Notes: generated by a model from the sequence alone, not told the origin. A stretch of 64,000 bases of DNA from Streptomyces sp. NBC_00236 (GCF_036195045.1 NZ_CP108100.1:6510001-6574000), one strand, 5' to 3'. Shown: positions 8,999 through 20,361, numbered from the stretch's first letter. A program made the numbers and translations.

Positions 8999-9420
8999 GA
9001 AGCGCCCCCTCATCGTGGGTCGGTGGCACGGGGGTGTGCCCGGGTTTCCCTCCGCCGAGGCGGTAGGGCGGGTGATCACGCACTCTCCGGGGGACGGAGG
9101 GGCCTGTGGCACGCCACATACAAGACGTGATCGCGGGTGTGAATTCGTCCTCCCCTGCCCAACCCTCAGAGAAACCTCAACTGGCCCGGGAATCCTTCGA
9201 ATTCCCGGAAGCCGCAGGTCGGGCCGCGCCGTCTTACCGCCGGTTTATACGCGTTACGGGCAGGATGGAGCCGCACAGACCGTGCCGGGACAGGTTCTGG
9301 ATCATGGACCACGGGTCCGTCCGGACGCTCCGCCGGTCTGTCGGGAACGTTGTGGAGTCACACAGCGGAGTCCCGCCGTGAAGTTCGGTTCTGCCGTGAA
9401 GTTCTAAGGAAGGAAGCGCC
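8999..9420. promoter_or_regulatory. Divergent region upstream of cutRS with a 12-bp direct repeat
   Basis: No gene is seen in the 420 bases. GCCGTGAAGTTC occurs at 9375-9386 and again at 9393-9404, 18 bp apart, directly before the cutR ribosome site (AAGGAAGG). OmpR-type regulators bind direct repeats, so autoregulation by CutR is possible (inference). The site would lie in the 5' leader, so repression is more likely than activation. Confidence 0.35.
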
Positions 9421-10074
9421 GTGCGCGTACTCGTCGTGGAGGACGAGCAGCTGCTCGCCGATGCGGTGGCCACCGGATTGCGCCGTGAGGCCATGGCCGT
9501 CGATGTCGTGTACGACGGCGCCGCGGCCCTGGAGCGCATCGAGGTCAACGACTACGACGTCGTGGTGCTCGACCGGGACCTCCCCCTGGTGCACGGCGAC
9601 GACGTCTGCCGCCGGATCGTGGAGCTGGGGATGCCGACCCGGGTGCTCATGCTCACCGCGTCCGGGGACGTCAGCGACCGGGTTGAGGGCCTGGAGCTCG
9701 GTGCGGACGACTACCTGCCCAAGCCCTTCGCCTTCAGTGAGCTGACCGCCCGGGTCCGGGCGCTGGGCCGCCGTACGACGGTCGCCCTGCCGCCCGTCCT
9801 GGAGCGCGCCGGGATCAAGCTCGACCCCAACCGACGTGAGGTCTTCCGCGGCGACCAGGAGGTGCAGCTCGCTCCCAAGGAGTTCGCGGTGCTGGAGGTC
9901 CTGATGCGCAGCGAGGGCGCCGTCGTCTCGGCGGAGCAGCTCCTGGAGAAGGCCTGGGACGAGAACACCGACCCGTTCACCAACGTCGTCCGGGTGACCG
10001 TCATGACCCTGCGGCGCAAGCTCGGCGAGCCGCCGGTGATCGTCACGGTGCCCGGCTCCGGTTACCGGATCTGA
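9421..10074 (+). CDS. cutR: CutR response regulator (OmpR/PhoB family)
   Basis: Transcription factor of the CutRS two-component system. The 217-residue protein has a receiver domain (acidic pocket E7-D8, phospho-acceptor D51 in VVVLDRDLP, K in PKPFAF) and a winged-helix DNA-binding domain ending in VTVPGSGYRI. It matches the Streptomyces CutR sequence I know nearly throughout. It begins with GTG behind AAGGAAGG. cutS follows after 5 bases. Confidence 0.94.
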   Translation: MRVLVVEDEQLLADAVATGLRREAMAVDVVYDGAAALERIEVNDYDVVVLDRDLPLVHGDDVCRRIVELGMPTRVLMLTASGDVSDRVEGLELGADDYLPKPFAFSELTARVRALGRRTTVALPPVLERAGIKLDPNRREVFRGDQEVQLAPKEFAVLEVLMRSEGAVVSAEQLLEKAWDENTDPFTNVVRVTVMTLRRKLGEPPVIVTVPGSGYRI

Positions 10075-10079
10075 GGCCG

Positions 10080-11312
<1,233 letters not shown>

Positions 11313-11717
11313 GAAGCGGGGCGGGGCGCGAGGTGAGCGGATTATTTTTGTTCGCTTTGAGCGGAATTTTCGGGACTCGATCCCGGGAGAACCGTGTGTG
11401 ATCGATCACAGGAGCGAATTTCCGCCCGCCCACGCTCCGTGATCGGGGATCCTACCGAAAATCCGGCAAAAGTCGGGTTTTCGGGGGCCGATATCACGGG
11501 AAGTACACGGGGTGGTGCTGGTAAACGGCACCGCCGGGACCGTGTACGGTCCCCATCGCCACCCAAGCTGATCACTCTCGAGCGGTCCTTTTGGGTGTCG
11601 ATTGAGTAACAGACCTTGATGTGAGGCAAAATCTCCGCCTCGGGTCGGGCACAAGTCCGGCCTCTCACGCGTTACGTGCGCTGAGACACCGCAGACACCC
11701 AGAGGGGGAGAGCGACA
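11313..11717. promoter_or_regulatory. Promoter region before the DUF4193 gene, with a CRP-like palindrome
   Basis: No gene is seen. A perfect 14-bp palindrome, TGTGATCGATCACA, lies at 11397-11410. Its half-sites equal the CRP half-site TGTGA/TCACA but with a 4-base rather than 6-base spacer. A second inverted repeat, GGGACCG/CGGTCCC with loop TGTA, lies at 11536-11553. Confidence 0.45.
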
Positions 11718-12014
11718 ATGGCAACGGATTACGACACCCCACGCAAGACCGACGACGACGTCGATCAGGACAGCCTTGAAGAGCTCAAGGCTCGCCGGAG
11801 CGACAAGACGGCGTCCGCCGTCGACGTCGACGAATTCGATGCGGCCGAAGGACTGGAGCTGCCCGGCGCAGACCTGTCCAACGAAGAACTGGCCGTAAGG
11901 GTCCTGCCCAAGCAGGCCGACGAGTTCACCTGCATGAGCTGCTTCCTCGTGCACCACCGCAGTCAGCTGGCCCGCGAGAAGAACGGTCAGCCGATCTGCC
12001 GCGACTGCGACTGA
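11718..12014 (+). CDS. DUF4193 small zinc-ribbon-like protein
   Basis: A 98-residue acidic actinobacterial protein with a C-terminal CMSC...CRDC pair of CxxC motifs, likely binding zinc. The family is nearly universal in actinobacteria and its role is unknown. It starts at ATG 11718 behind AGGGGGAGAG and lies 13 bases upstream of the next gene. Confidence 0.88.
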   Translation: MATDYDTPRKTDDDVDQDSLEELKARRSDKTASAVDVDEFDAAEGLELPGADLSNEELAVRVLPKQADEFTCMSCFLVHHRSQLAREKNGQPICRDCD

Positions 12015-12027
12015 GGTCCGGTCGGCC

Positions 12028-13023
12028 GTGGCAGGGGACTCACCGTTCCGGAAGCGGCGCCGCCGGCGCAACGAAGAGCCGGAGGCGCAACAGGGCGGTA
12101 CAGGTTCGGCAGAGGGCGTCACAGCGCCTGCCGAGCGGTCCGCCCTGCCACCCACGCCGGGCGAACACGACGACGAGCGAGGCCCGTCGGCCTCGCTCGA
12201 AGCAGTCGAAGCAGCTGTCGCAGCCATCGAGGCGGCTGCGGAAGTCGACGCGGCCGACAGGGCCGGACAGGTCGACAGGACGGAGCCCGTGACCGGGGCA
12301 GGCCGTCTGAAGTCTGTGAAACGGGGCGTACGCAAGGGCGGGGAGAGCGCCAAGGCGGCGATCGGTCATATCGCCGACCTGATCATCGACATCGCTCCCC
12401 GCGTCCCTGTGCGCGACCTCGCCACCCTGCGCAAGCAGTTCCCGGGCCTGGGGCCCGACGAGATCGCCGACCGGCTCATCGCCGGAGCGAGCAGGGCCAC
12501 CGCGACCGTCGGCGCCGGAATCGGCGCAGCGGCCATGATGCCCGTCCCGCCCGCCATGCTCGCCGAGCTGGCCGCGGAGATCACCGGTGTGGCCGCGATC
12601 GAGATGAAGCTCGTGGCGGAGCTGCACGAGGTCTACGGACTGCGCCCGCCCGGCAGCATCGCCCAGCGCTCCACCGCCTACCTCACGTCCTGGACGGAGG
12701 AGCGCGGTATCGACGTCGCCCACCCCACGACGGTGAACGCGGCGCTCGGCGGCCAGATGAAGCGTGAGCTGCGCCAGCAGATCATGAAGCGCACCGTGCG
12801 CGATCTGCCCAACCTCATCCCGTTCATGATCGGCGCCGCCGTCGGCGCGATGATGAACCGGCGCGACACCAAGAAGCTCGCCGAACGGGTCAGGAAGGAC
12901 CTGCGCGAGCGGCAGATCCCCTGGGACCGCCTGACCGACCTGCCGCCGCTGGAACGGCCCGAGCGCCCGTACAAGGCCCTGCCCGGGACCGCGGAGGGCC
13001 ACGAGGGCCCGAGAGACCCGTAG
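12028..13023 (+). CDS. Conserved actinobacterial protein, hydrophobic mid-region
   Basis: Function unknown; 331 residues. The first 90 residues are low-complexity (charged, then Ala/Glu-rich). A conserved helical core follows, with DLATLRKQFPGLGPDEIADR and hydrophobic stretches (TVGAGIGAAAMMPVPPAMLA and LIPFMIGAAVGAMMNR). The segment AIEMKLVAELHEVYG recalls EcsC-like proteins, a weak resemblance only. GTG start 13 bases after the DUF4193 gene, so probably an operon. Confidence 0.7.
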   Translation: MAGDSPFRKRRRRRNEEPEAQQGGTGSAEGVTAPAERSALPPTPGEHDDERGPSASLEAVEAAVAAIEAAAEVDAADRAGQVDRTEPVTGAGRLKSVKRGVRKGGESAKAAIGHIADLIIDIAPRVPVRDLATLRKQFPGLGPDEIADRLIAGASRATATVGAGIGAAAMMPVPPAMLAELAAEITGVAAIEMKLVAELHEVYGLRPPGSIAQRSTAYLTSWTEERGIDVAHPTTVNAALGGQMKRELRQQIMKRTVRDLPNLIPFMIGAAVGAMMNRRDTKKLAERVRKDLRERQIPWDRLTDLPPLERPERPYKALPGTAEGHEGPRDP

Positions 13024-13078
13024 GGCCTGACGCCGCGCGGCCGCCCTTCGGGCGACGACGGCAGCGTGACGGCAGGCG

Positions 13079-13537
13079 CTAGGCCGGGCCGGCCGCCTTC
13101 AGGGCCGCTGCCAGCGCCTGCGGCTCACGGGTCGACAGATACACGTACGGGGTCGGGTCATCGGGATCCGTGATCTCCACGCGCACCGCCGTGGGGATGT
13201 AGCTGCGCAGCAGCATGAAGGCCCGGGTGTCCGCCTTGTGCGAGCGCCAGGCGCGCGCCTCCTCGGCGTCCAGCACCTCGGCCTCGCCGAGCGCCGACAC
13301 CGGGATCCGCGCGTCGCCCGCGACGAGGGCGCCGGCCACCACCCGGATCCGCGCGGAGCCGTACGAGCTGACCGCCACCGCCGACAGCACGGTGCCGCCG
13401 GCCAGCCCGGCGAGCAGGGGCAGGGTGCCCAGCGGCAGCAGCATCAGCGCGCACGCGATGCCGACCATGAGGGCGATGAACCACCACGAACGGGGTGCGG
13501 TGAGACGTTCGTCGAACGGCGGGGTGGAAGGCTGCAT
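13079..13537 (-). CDS. DUF3093 membrane protein
   Basis: A 152-residue protein with two adjacent membrane helices at about 17-60 and a C-terminal cytoplasmic domain (YVYLSTREPQALAAALKAA) typical of DUF3093. Function unknown. It is divergent from the thioesterase gene, with 58 bases between the starts, and sits in the conserved DUF3093-thioesterase-dut-DUF3710 block. Confidence 0.85.
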   Translation of the reverse strand: MQPSTPPFDERLTAPRSWWFIALMVGIACALMLLPLGTLPLLAGLAGGTVLSAVAVSSYGSARIRVVAGALVAGDARIPVSALGEAEVLDAEEARAWRSHKADTRAFMLLRSYIPTAVRVEITDPDDPTPYVYLSTREPQALAAALKAAGPA

Positions 13538-13595
13538 GAACCCAAGCTTGGCACGGCGCGACCTGCGGGTACCCGCGCGGGTAAGGTCTGCGGCT

Positions 13596-14180
13596 GTGAG
13601 TGGAACATCTGCGGCTCTGAAGCCCCCCGCCGACGCGGTGAAACCGGTCCGGCATCCCGACGCCCCGGCACCGGGCGAGCTGCTCGGCGCGCACTACGAA
13701 CACTGTTTCGGCTGCGGCGACGGACAGCCGCACGGGCTGCACCTCCAGGCGCGGGCCGGTGAGGGTGTCGGCGTCACCGCCGAGTTCACCGTGCAGGCCG
13801 CCCACCAGGGCGCCCCGGGCCTCGCCCACGGCGGGGTGCTGGCCACCGCGCTGGACGAGACGCTCGGCTCGCTGAACTGGCTGCTGCGCGTGATCGCGGT
13901 GACCGGACGGCTGGAGACGGACTTCGTCCGCCCCGTGCCGGTGGACACCGTGCTGTTCCTGGACGCCGAGATCACCGCCGTGCACGGGCGGAAGATCTAC
14001 TCCCGGGCGACCGGCCGGATCGGCGGCCCGGACGGGCCCGTCGCGGTCCGCGCGGAGGCCCTGTTCATCGAGGTCAAGGTCGACCACTTCATCGACAACG
14101 GCCGCCCGGCCGAGATCCAGGCCGCGATGGCCGACCCCGACCAGGTCAAGCGGGCCCGTGCCTTCGAGGTGAACCCCTGA
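13596..14180 (+). CDS. Hotdog-fold thioesterase (PaaI family)
   Basis: A 194-residue acyl-CoA thioesterase-like protein. The hotdog motif HGGVLATALDETLGS and the following beta strands (LETDFVRPVPVDT) are clear. The N-terminus holds CFGCGDGQPHGLHL, a cysteine-containing motif common in actinobacterial members. GTG 13596 is chosen because the preceding reading frame is only antisense to DUF3093. Its TGA overlaps the dut ATG by one base (TGATG). Confidence 0.85.
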   Translation: MSGTSAALKPPADAVKPVRHPDAPAPGELLGAHYEHCFGCGDGQPHGLHLQARAGEGVGVTAEFTVQAAHQGAPGLAHGGVLATALDETLGSLNWLLRVIAVTGRLETDFVRPVPVDTVLFLDAEITAVHGRKIYSRATGRIGGPDGPVAVRAEALFIEVKVDHFIDNGRPAEIQAAMADPDQVKRARAFEVNP

Positions 14181-14713
14181 TGCGCCGTCCCGTGGACGTC
14201 CTGATCCGCCGGCTCGACCCGGAGGTGCCGATTCCGGCGTACGGGCACCCGGGCGACGCCGGAACCGACCTGGTCACCACCGAGGCCGCCGAGCTGGCGC
14301 CGGGTGAGCGGGCCGTACTCCCCACCGGGGTTTCGATCGCCCTGCCGGACGGGTACGCCGCGTTCGTGCACCCTCGGTCCGGCCTCGCCGCACGGTGTGG
14401 AGTCGCTCTGGTGAATGCTCCGGGGACGGTGGATGCCGGGTACCGTGGAGAGATCAAGGTGATCGTCATCAATCTCGACCCGCGCGAGTCCGTGCGGTTC
14501 GAGCGGTTCGACCGGATTGCCCAACTGGTCGTGCAGCAGGTCGAGAAGGTGCGCTTCCACGAAGTGTCGGAGCTTCCCGGTTCGGCGCGGGCCGAAGGGG
14601 GCTTCGGGTCCACCGGCGGTCATGCCGCCGTTGATGTTGATGGCGTCCGGGGCGGGGTTCCCCAGGGCGGGAACAGCTACGCTTCGGTCGAATCCGACCG
14701 GGAAGGAAAGTGA
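14180..14713 (+). CDS. dut: dUTP diphosphatase (dUTPase)
   Basis: Hydrolyses dUTP to dUMP and pyrophosphate, keeping uracil out of DNA. All five trimeric-dUTPase motifs are visible: DAGTDL, PRSGLA, GTVDAGYRGEIKV, RIAQLVVQ and the C-terminal P-loop-like GGFGSTGG. At 177 residues it has a slightly long C-terminal tail. Translation is probably coupled to the thioesterase through TGATG. Confidence 0.95.
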   Translation: MRRPVDVLIRRLDPEVPIPAYGHPGDAGTDLVTTEAAELAPGERAVLPTGVSIALPDGYAAFVHPRSGLAARCGVALVNAPGTVDAGYRGEIKVIVINLDPRESVRFERFDRIAQLVVQQVEKVRFHEVSELPGSARAEGGFGSTGGHAAVDVDGVRGGVPQGGNSYASVESDREGK

Positions 14714-14714
14714 C

Positions 14715-15479
14715 GTGTTCGGACGTCGCAAGAACAGTGGTTCCGCCGATGACACGGCGGACGAAGCGCGCGAGGCCGAGCAGGTCGTCGACGGGCTCGA
14801 TGACGCCGAGGGCGGATCGCGCCGGACGAACCTTCCGCCGGCACCGAGGCCGGACGGTCCGTGGGACATCGACGAGGTCTCCCAGCCCGGCGAGGGCCGG
14901 GTCGACCTGGGCGGCATCTTCGTGCCCGGTGTCGAGGGCATGGAGCTGCGCGTAGAGGTCGCCGGTGACGCGATCGTCGCCGCCACGGTGGTGCTGCGCG
15001 ACAGCGCGATCCAGCTGCAGGCCTTCGCCGCCCCCAAGAAGGAGGGCATCTGGGGCGAGGTCCGCGAGGAGATCGCCTCCGGTATCACCCAGCAGGGCGG
15101 CATCATCGACGAGGTCGAGGGCCCGCTGGGCTGGGAGCTGCGTGCGCAGGTCCCCGTACAGCTCCCCGACGGGGCCAACGGCGTGCAGATGGTGCGGTTC
15201 GTCGGCATCGACGGCCCGCGCTGGTTCCTGCGCGGCGTGATCTCCGGCCAGGGAGCCGTGCAGCCTGAGGCGGCCGGTCTCCTGGAGACGGTCTTCCGGG
15301 ACACCGTCGTGGTCCGCGGCGAGGGGCCGATGGCCCCGCGCGACCCGATCGTCCTCAAGCTCCCCAACGACGCCCAGATGGTTCCCGAGGGCGTGCAGCA
15401 GGAGGAGCAGGAGGGCTCGAAGTTCTCCGGCGGCATGGCGGGCCTCCAGCGCGGCCCCGAGATCACCGAGGTGCGCTGA
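14715..15479 (+). CDS. DUF3710 family protein
   Basis: Conserved actinobacterial protein of 254 residues, function unknown. It has an acidic N-terminal tail followed by the DUF3710 domain (VDLGGIFVPGVEGMELRVEV; GPRWFLRGVISG; FRDTVVVRGEGPMAPRDPI). GTG 14715 begins one base after the dut stop, with GGAAGGAAAG inside the dut end. The dut-DUF3710 pairing is a stable actinobacterial arrangement. Confidence 0.88.
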   Translation: MFGRRKNSGSADDTADEAREAEQVVDGLDDAEGGSRRTNLPPAPRPDGPWDIDEVSQPGEGRVDLGGIFVPGVEGMELRVEVAGDAIVAATVVLRDSAIQLQAFAAPKKEGIWGEVREEIASGITQQGGIIDEVEGPLGWELRAQVPVQLPDGANGVQMVRFVGIDGPRWFLRGVISGQGAVQPEAAGLLETVFRDTVVVRGEGPMAPRDPIVLKLPNDAQMVPEGVQQEEQEGSKFSGGMAGLQRGPEITEVR

Positions 15480-15500
15480 CCCGCACGTCACAGACACCGG

Positions 15501-15545
15501 CCGGTGGCCCGTATCCCTTCCCGGGGTACGGGCCACCGGCTTTTC
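15501..15545 (+). terminator. Rho-independent-like terminator after DUF3710
   Basis: CCGGTGGCCCGTA (15501-15513) pairs with TACGGGCCACCGG (15527-15539), followed by CTTTTC. Confidence 0.85.
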
Positions 15546-15712
15546 CGTCTCCGGATGCGAGGCGGCCGTATGGGGCGCGTATCGGGCACGTACGGGCGCC
15601 GTCAAGGCCGGGCCCGTCCCCGTAAGGAAGCCATCAACGCAGGTCATGCGGGTGCGAGCGGGGGGTTTGCTCAAGAGGTCCGAGAAATCCGCACCTCATC
15701 CAGGAGCACCCG

Positions 15713-15796
15713 ATGGCCGACCTGGCCTTCGTCGTCACCACGATCGCGGTCTTCGCGCTGGTGGCACTCATTGCCAAGGGGGTGGCGAAGCTGTGA
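15713..15796 (+). CDS. 27-residue single-helix membrane peptide upstream of kdpF
   Basis: The peptide reads MADLAFVVTTIAVFALVALI, then a basic tail ending in KL. It is one transmembrane helix, similar in size to KdpF but not the same sequence. CAGGAG lies seven bases before the ATG and the stop overlaps the kdpF GTG in GTGA. The coding signals and overlap make translation likely. It may be a second small Kdp-associated subunit (inference). Confidence 0.65.
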   Translation: MADLAFVVTTIAVFALVALIAKGVAKL

Positions 15797-15882
15797 CTGC
15801 CGAAAACGTGACCGGCCTCGTCGTGGCCGTAGCCCTGCTGGGCTACCTCGTCCTCGCCCTTCTGTACCCGGAGAGGTTCTGA
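15793..15882 (+). CDS. kdpF: KdpF, small subunit of the K+-transporting ATPase
   Basis: A 29-residue membrane peptide with the typical KdpF sequence [19 protein letters not shown]. KdpF stabilises the KdpABC complex. It starts with GTG 15793, overlapping the preceding small ORF by four bases, and ends 7 bases before kdpA. Confidence 0.9.
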   Translation: MTAENVTGLVVAVALLGYLVLALLYPERF

Positions 15883-15889
15883 GCCCGAT

Positions 15890-17554
15890 ATGAGCCCCGT
15901 CCTCGCCGGCGTGCTCCAGGTCCTCGCGCTCGTCGTCGCGCTCGGCCTGGCGTACCGCCCGCTCGGTGACTACATGGCCGGCGTCTACTCCTCCCCGAAG
16001 CATCTGCGGGTGGAGAAGTGGATGTACAAGGCCATCGGCGCCAACCCGAACACGCAGATGCGCTGGCCCGCCTATCTGCGCGGTGTTCTCGCCTTCTCCG
16101 CCGTGAGCGTCCTCTTCCTGTATCTGATGCAGCGGCTCCAGGGCTCCCTGCCCGGTTCGCTCGGCTTCGCGTCGATCGACCCCGACCAGGCGTTCAACAC
16201 GGCCGCCTCGTTCGTCGCCAACACCAACTGGCAGTCGTACTACGGCGAGCAGGCCATGGGCCACGTCGCGCAGACCGGCGGCCTCGCGGTGCAGAACTTC
16301 GTCTCGGCCGCCGTCGGCATCGCCGTCGCGGTGGCTCTCGTCCGGGGGTTCGCCGCCACCCGCAGCGGTGAACTCGGCAACTTCTGGGCCGACCTGGTGC
16401 GCGGCACCGTACGGATCCTGCTGCCGATCGCGGTGATCGGCGCGCTCGTACTGGTCGCCTGCGGGGCCATCCAGAACTTCTCCGGCATCCACGAGGTCGG
16501 GCAGTTCACGGGCGGTTCGCAGCAGTGGAACGGCGGCGCGGTCGCGTCCCAGGAGGTCATCAAGGAGCTGGGGACGAACGGCGGTGGCTACTTCAACGCC
16601 AACGCGGCCCACCCCTTCGAGAACCCCAATGGGCTCTCCAACCTCTTCGAGATCTTCCTGATCCTCGTCATTCCCTTCGCCCTGACGCGCACCTTCGGCC
16701 GCATGGTCGGTTCGCTCAAGCAGGGGTACGCGATCCTCGCCACCATGGGCGTCATCTGGCTCGGGTTCACCGCCCTGATGATGTGGACCGAATTCGCCCA
16801 CCACGGGCCCGCGTTCGAGATCGCGGGCGGCGCGATGGAGGGCAAGGAGAACCGGTTCGGCGTCGGCGGCTCGTCCATCTTCGCGGTGGCCACCACGCTC
16901 ACCTCGACCGGTGCGGTGAACTCGTTCCACTCCTCGTTCACCGGCCTCGGCGGCGGCATCACGATGCTCGGCATGCAGTTGGGCGAGATCGCCCCCGGTG
17001 GTACCGGGTCCGGTCTCTACGGGATGCTGATCATGGCGATCATCGCGGTGTTCATCGCCGGTCTGATGGTCGGCCGTACGCCGGAGTACCTGGGCAAGAA
17101 GATCGGCACCCGCGAGATCAAGCTCGCCGCCTGCTACATCCTCGTCACACCGGCCCTGGTGCTCTGCTTCACCGCCGTGGCAATGGCCCTGCCCACGCCG
17201 GGCAACTCGATGACCAACTCGGGCGCACACGGCTTCTCGGAGATCCTGTACGCCTACACCTCCGGCGCCAACAACAACGGTTCGGCGTTCGCCGGGCTCA
17301 ACGCGGACACCCAGTGGTTCAACACCACGATCGGGCTCGCGATGCTGCTGGGCCGGTTCCTGCCCATGGTGTTCGTCCTGGCCCTGGCCGGCTCGCTCGC
17401 CGAGCAGCGGCCCGTACCGGCGACCGTCGGCACCCTGGGCACCCACAAACCGCTGTTCAGTGGACTGCTGGTCGCCACCATCATGATCATCGCCGGTCTG
17501 ACCTACTTCCCGGCCCTTGCCCTGGGCCCGCTGGCCGAGGGGCTGGCGTCATGA
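15890..17554 (+). CDS. kdpA: KdpA, potassium-binding and translocating subunit
   Basis: The channel-like subunit of the high-affinity K+ ATPase, 554 residues with about ten membrane helices. Selectivity-filter loops are recognisable, including [18 protein letters not shown] near residue 230 and [15 protein letters not shown] near residue 340. The 3' end overlaps kdpB in ATGA. Confidence 0.96.
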   Translation: MSPVLAGVLQVLALVVALGLAYRPLGDYMAGVYSSPKHLRVEKWMYKAIGANPNTQMRWPAYLRGVLAFSAVSVLFLYLMQRLQGSLPGSLGFASIDPDQAFNTAASFVANTNWQSYYGEQAMGHVAQTGGLAVQNFVSAAVGIAVAVALVRGFAATRSGELGNFWADLVRGTVRILLPIAVIGALVLVACGAIQNFSGIHEVGQFTGGSQQWNGGAVASQEVIKELGTNGGGYFNANAAHPFENPNGLSNLFEIFLILVIPFALTRTFGRMVGSLKQGYAILATMGVIWLGFTALMMWTEFAHHGPAFEIAGGAMEGKENRFGVGGSSIFAVATTLTSTGAVNSFHSSFTGLGGGITMLGMQLGEIAPGGTGSGLYGMLIMAIIAVFIAGLMVGRTPEYLGKKIGTREIKLAACYILVTPALVLCFTAVAMALPTPGNSMTNSGAHGFSEILYAYTSGANNNGSAFAGLNADTQWFNTTIGLAMLLGRFLPMVFVLALAGSLAEQRPVPATVGTLGTHKPLFSGLLVATIMIIAGLTYFPALALGPLAEGLAS

Positions 17555-19677
17555 CCCTCCGTACGAAGCAAGAGGACACGATGTCCACGGCCACTCCGGC
17601 CCGAGCACCCCATCAGGACACTCCGGCCGGGTCCGCTCCCGAAGGGCGCGTCGGCGCCGGGCTGTTCGATCCCCGGATGCTGATCGCCTCCTTCCCCGAC
17701 GCGATACGCAAGCTCGACCCACGGGTGATGGTCAAGTCGCCGGTGATGTTCGTGGTGCTGATCGGTTCGGTGCTGACCACGGTGCTCGCGGTGCTGGACC
17801 CGACCGACTGGTTCGGCTGGGCGATCGCCGTCTGGCTCTGGCTGACGACGGTCTTCGCCAACCTGGCGGAGGCGGTCGCCGAGGGCCGGGGCAAGGCCCA
17901 GGCCGACACCCTGCGCAAGGCCAAGACCGACACCGTCGCCCGCCGGGTCATCGGCACCGACGAGGAGCGGATCCCCGGCGCGGAACTGCGCATCGGTGAT
18001 CTCGTGGTGTGCGAGGCGGGCGACATCATCCCGGGCGACGGGGACGTCGTCGAGGGCGTCGCGAGCGTCGACGAGTCCGCGATCACCGGCGAGTCCGCCC
18101 CGGTCATCCGGGAGTCCGGAGGCGACCGCAGCGCCGTCACCGGTGGTACGAAGGTGCTCTCCGACCGCATCGTCGTCAAGATCACCACCAAGCCGGGCGA
18201 GACGTTCATCGACCGGATGATCGCCCTGGTCGAGGGCGCGGCCCGGCAGAAGACACCCAACGAGATCGCGCTCAACATCCTGCTGGCGTCCCTCACCGTC
18301 GTGTTCCTGCTGGCCGTGGTCACGCTGCAGCCGTTCGCGATCTACGCCGGCAGCGAGCAGTCCATGATCGTGCTGGCCGCGCTGCTGGTCTGTCTGATCC
18401 CGACCACCATCGGCGCGCTGCTCTCCGCGATCGGCATCGCCGGCATGGACCGCCTCGTCCAGCGCAACGTGCTCGCCATGTCCGGGCGGGCCGTCGAGGC
18501 GGCGGGTGACGTCTCGACGCTGCTGCTCGACAAGACCGGCACCATCACCCTCGGCAACCGCCAGGCAGCAGAGTTCCTCCCCGTCGCGGGGGTGACGGAG
18601 GCCGAACTGGCGGACGCCGCCCAGCTCTCCTCGCTGGCCGACGAGACGCCCGAGGGCCGGTCCGTGGTGATCCTCGCCAAGGAGAAGTACGGCCTGCGCG
18701 AGCGTCACCAGGGCGAGCTCGCCCACGCGGAATGGGTGGCGTTCACCGCCCAGACCCGCATGTCGGGCGTGGACGTCGACGGACGCAAGGTCCGCAAGGG
18801 CGCGAGCGGATCGGTCGTCGCCTGGGTGAGGGAGCGGGGCGGCAGTGTCTCCCCGGACGCGCAGGCACTCACCGACCGCATCTCCGCGGCCGGCGGCACC
18901 CCGCTGCTGGTGGCCCGCCAGGACGCGGACGGGGCCCGGGTGCTGGGCGTCATCCACCTCAAGGACGTCGTCAAGGAGGGCATGCGGGAACGGTTCGACG
19001 AACTGCGCCGGATGGGCATCCGTACGGTCATGATCACCGGCGACAACCCGCTCACCGCGAAGGCCATCGCCCAGGAGGCGGGCGTCGACGACTTCCTCGC
19101 CGAGGCCACGCCCGAGGACAAGATGGCCCTCATCAAGCGGGAGCAGGCGGGCGGCAAGCTCGTCGCGATGACCGGCGACGGCACGAACGACGCCCCGGCG
19201 CTCGCCCAGGCCGATGTCGGCGTGGCCATGAACACCGGAACCTCGGCCGCCAAGGAGGCCGGGAACATGGTGGACCTGGACTCCAACCCGACCAAACTCA
19301 TCGAGATCGTGGAGATCGGCAAACAGCTGCTGATCACCCGCGGCGCCCTCACCACGTTCTCCATCGCCAACGACGTCGCGAAGTACTTCGCGATCATTCC
19401 CGCGATGTTCGCCGTGGTCTATCCGGGCCTGGACAAGCTCAACATCATGGACCTGTCCTCACCGCGGTCCGCGATCCTGTCCGCCGTGATCTTCAACGCG
19501 CTGATCATCGTCGCGCTGGTCCCGCTCGCCCTGAAGGGCGTCCGCTACCGGCCCAGCGGCGCGGACTCGATGCTCCGGCGGAACCTCTGCGTGTACGGGC
19601 TCGGCGGGTTGATCGCCCCGTTCGCCGGCATCAAGATCATCGACCTGATCATCTCCCTCATCCCCGGAATCGGCTGA
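17551..19677 (+). CDS. kdpB: KdpB, P-type ATPase subunit
   Basis: The ATP-hydrolysing subunit, 708 residues. P-type hallmarks are present: the TGES loop (ITGESAP), the phosphorylation site DKTGT with D327, and the hinge [19 protein letters not shown] 17551 overlaps the kdpA stop by four bases. A second in-frame ATG at 17581 is possible, but the overlap favours the first. Cytoplasmic domains alternate with membrane helices as in other KdpB proteins. Confidence 0.96.
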   Translation: MTLRTKQEDTMSTATPARAPHQDTPAGSAPEGRVGAGLFDPRMLIASFPDAIRKLDPRVMVKSPVMFVVLIGSVLTTVLAVLDPTDWFGWAIAVWLWLTTVFANLAEAVAEGRGKAQADTLRKAKTDTVARRVIGTDEERIPGAELRIGDLVVCEAGDIIPGDGDVVEGVASVDESAITGESAPVIRESGGDRSAVTGGTKVLSDRIVVKITTKPGETFIDRMIALVEGAARQKTPNEIALNILLASLTVVFLLAVVTLQPFAIYAGSEQSMIVLAALLVCLIPTTIGALLSAIGIAGMDRLVQRNVLAMSGRAVEAAGDVSTLLLDKTGTITLGNRQAAEFLPVAGVTEAELADAAQLSSLADETPEGRSVVILAKEKYGLRERHQGELAHAEWVAFTAQTRMSGVDVDGRKVRKGASGSVVAWVRERGGSVSPDAQALTDRISAAGGTPLLVARQDADGARVLGVIHLKDVVKEGMRERFDELRRMGIRTVMITGDNPLTAKAIAQEAGVDDFLAEATPEDKMALIKREQAGGKLVAMTGDGTNDAPALAQADVGVAMNTGTSAAKEAGNMVDLDSNPTKLIEIVEIGKQLLITRGALTTFSIANDVAKYFAIIPAMFAVVYPGLDKLNIMDLSSPRSAILSAVIFNALIIVALVPLALKGVRYRPSGADSMLRRNLCVYGLGGLIAPFAGIKIIDLIISLIPGIG

Positions 19678-19683
19678 CCTGCC

Positions 19684-20361
19684 ATGAACAACTCCGTAGG
19701 AAACTCCGCCCGCCTGCTCTGGGCAGGCCTGCGCGCCCTGCTCGTCCTCACCCTGGTCTGCGGCGTCCTCTACCCCCTCGCCGTCACCGGCGTCGCCCAG
19801 GGACTCATGCCCGGACACGCCAACGGCTCCGAGGTCACGGCGAACGGCAAGGTCGTCGGCTCCGAACTCATCGGCCAGCGCTACGACCTCCCCGTCGAGA
19901 AGGGCCAGGAGACCGCGGCCCCGGACCTCAAGTGGTTCCAGCCCCGCCCGTCCAACGGCCTCGGCACCAACAGCGTCAACACCCGGTACTCCCTGATCCT
20001 CTCCGGCGCGACCAACCGCTCCGGCGACAACAAGGAACTCATCGACTGGGTCACCACCGCCAAGGCCGCCGTCGTCAGGGACAACTCCGTCCCCGGCCAC
20101 CCGGTCAGCCCCTCCCAGGTCCCGGCCGACGCCGTCACCTCCTCCGCCTCCGGCCTCGACCCGGACATCTCCCCGGCCTACGCCGACCTCCAGGTCAACC
20201 GGGTCGCCGCACGCAACCACCTCGACACCGCACAGGTCCGCGAGCTCGTCGACCAGCACACCGAGGGCCGCATCCTCGGCTTCGTCGGCGAACCGCGCGT
20301 CAACGTCCTCCTGCTCAACATCGCACTGCGGGACCTCGTGAACGACACGGGAACGCGCTGA
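19684..20361 (+). CDS. kdpC: KdpC subunit
   Basis: Single-pass subunit of 225 residues that assists nucleotide handling by KdpB. There is one N-terminal helix (ALLVLTLVCGVLYPLAVTGV) and an extracellular domain with conserved GSxLIGQ and the SASGLDPDISPAYADLQ motif. It starts 6 bases after kdpB. Confidence 0.95.
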   Translation: MNNSVGNSARLLWAGLRALLVLTLVCGVLYPLAVTGVAQGLMPGHANGSEVTANGKVVGSELIGQRYDLPVEKGQETAAPDLKWFQPRPSNGLGTNSVNTRYSLILSGATNRSGDNKELIDWVTTAKAAVVRDNSVPGHPVSPSQVPADAVTSSASGLDPDISPAYADLQVNRVAARNHLDTAQVRELVDQHTEGRILGFVGEPRVNVLLLNIALRDLVNDTGTR

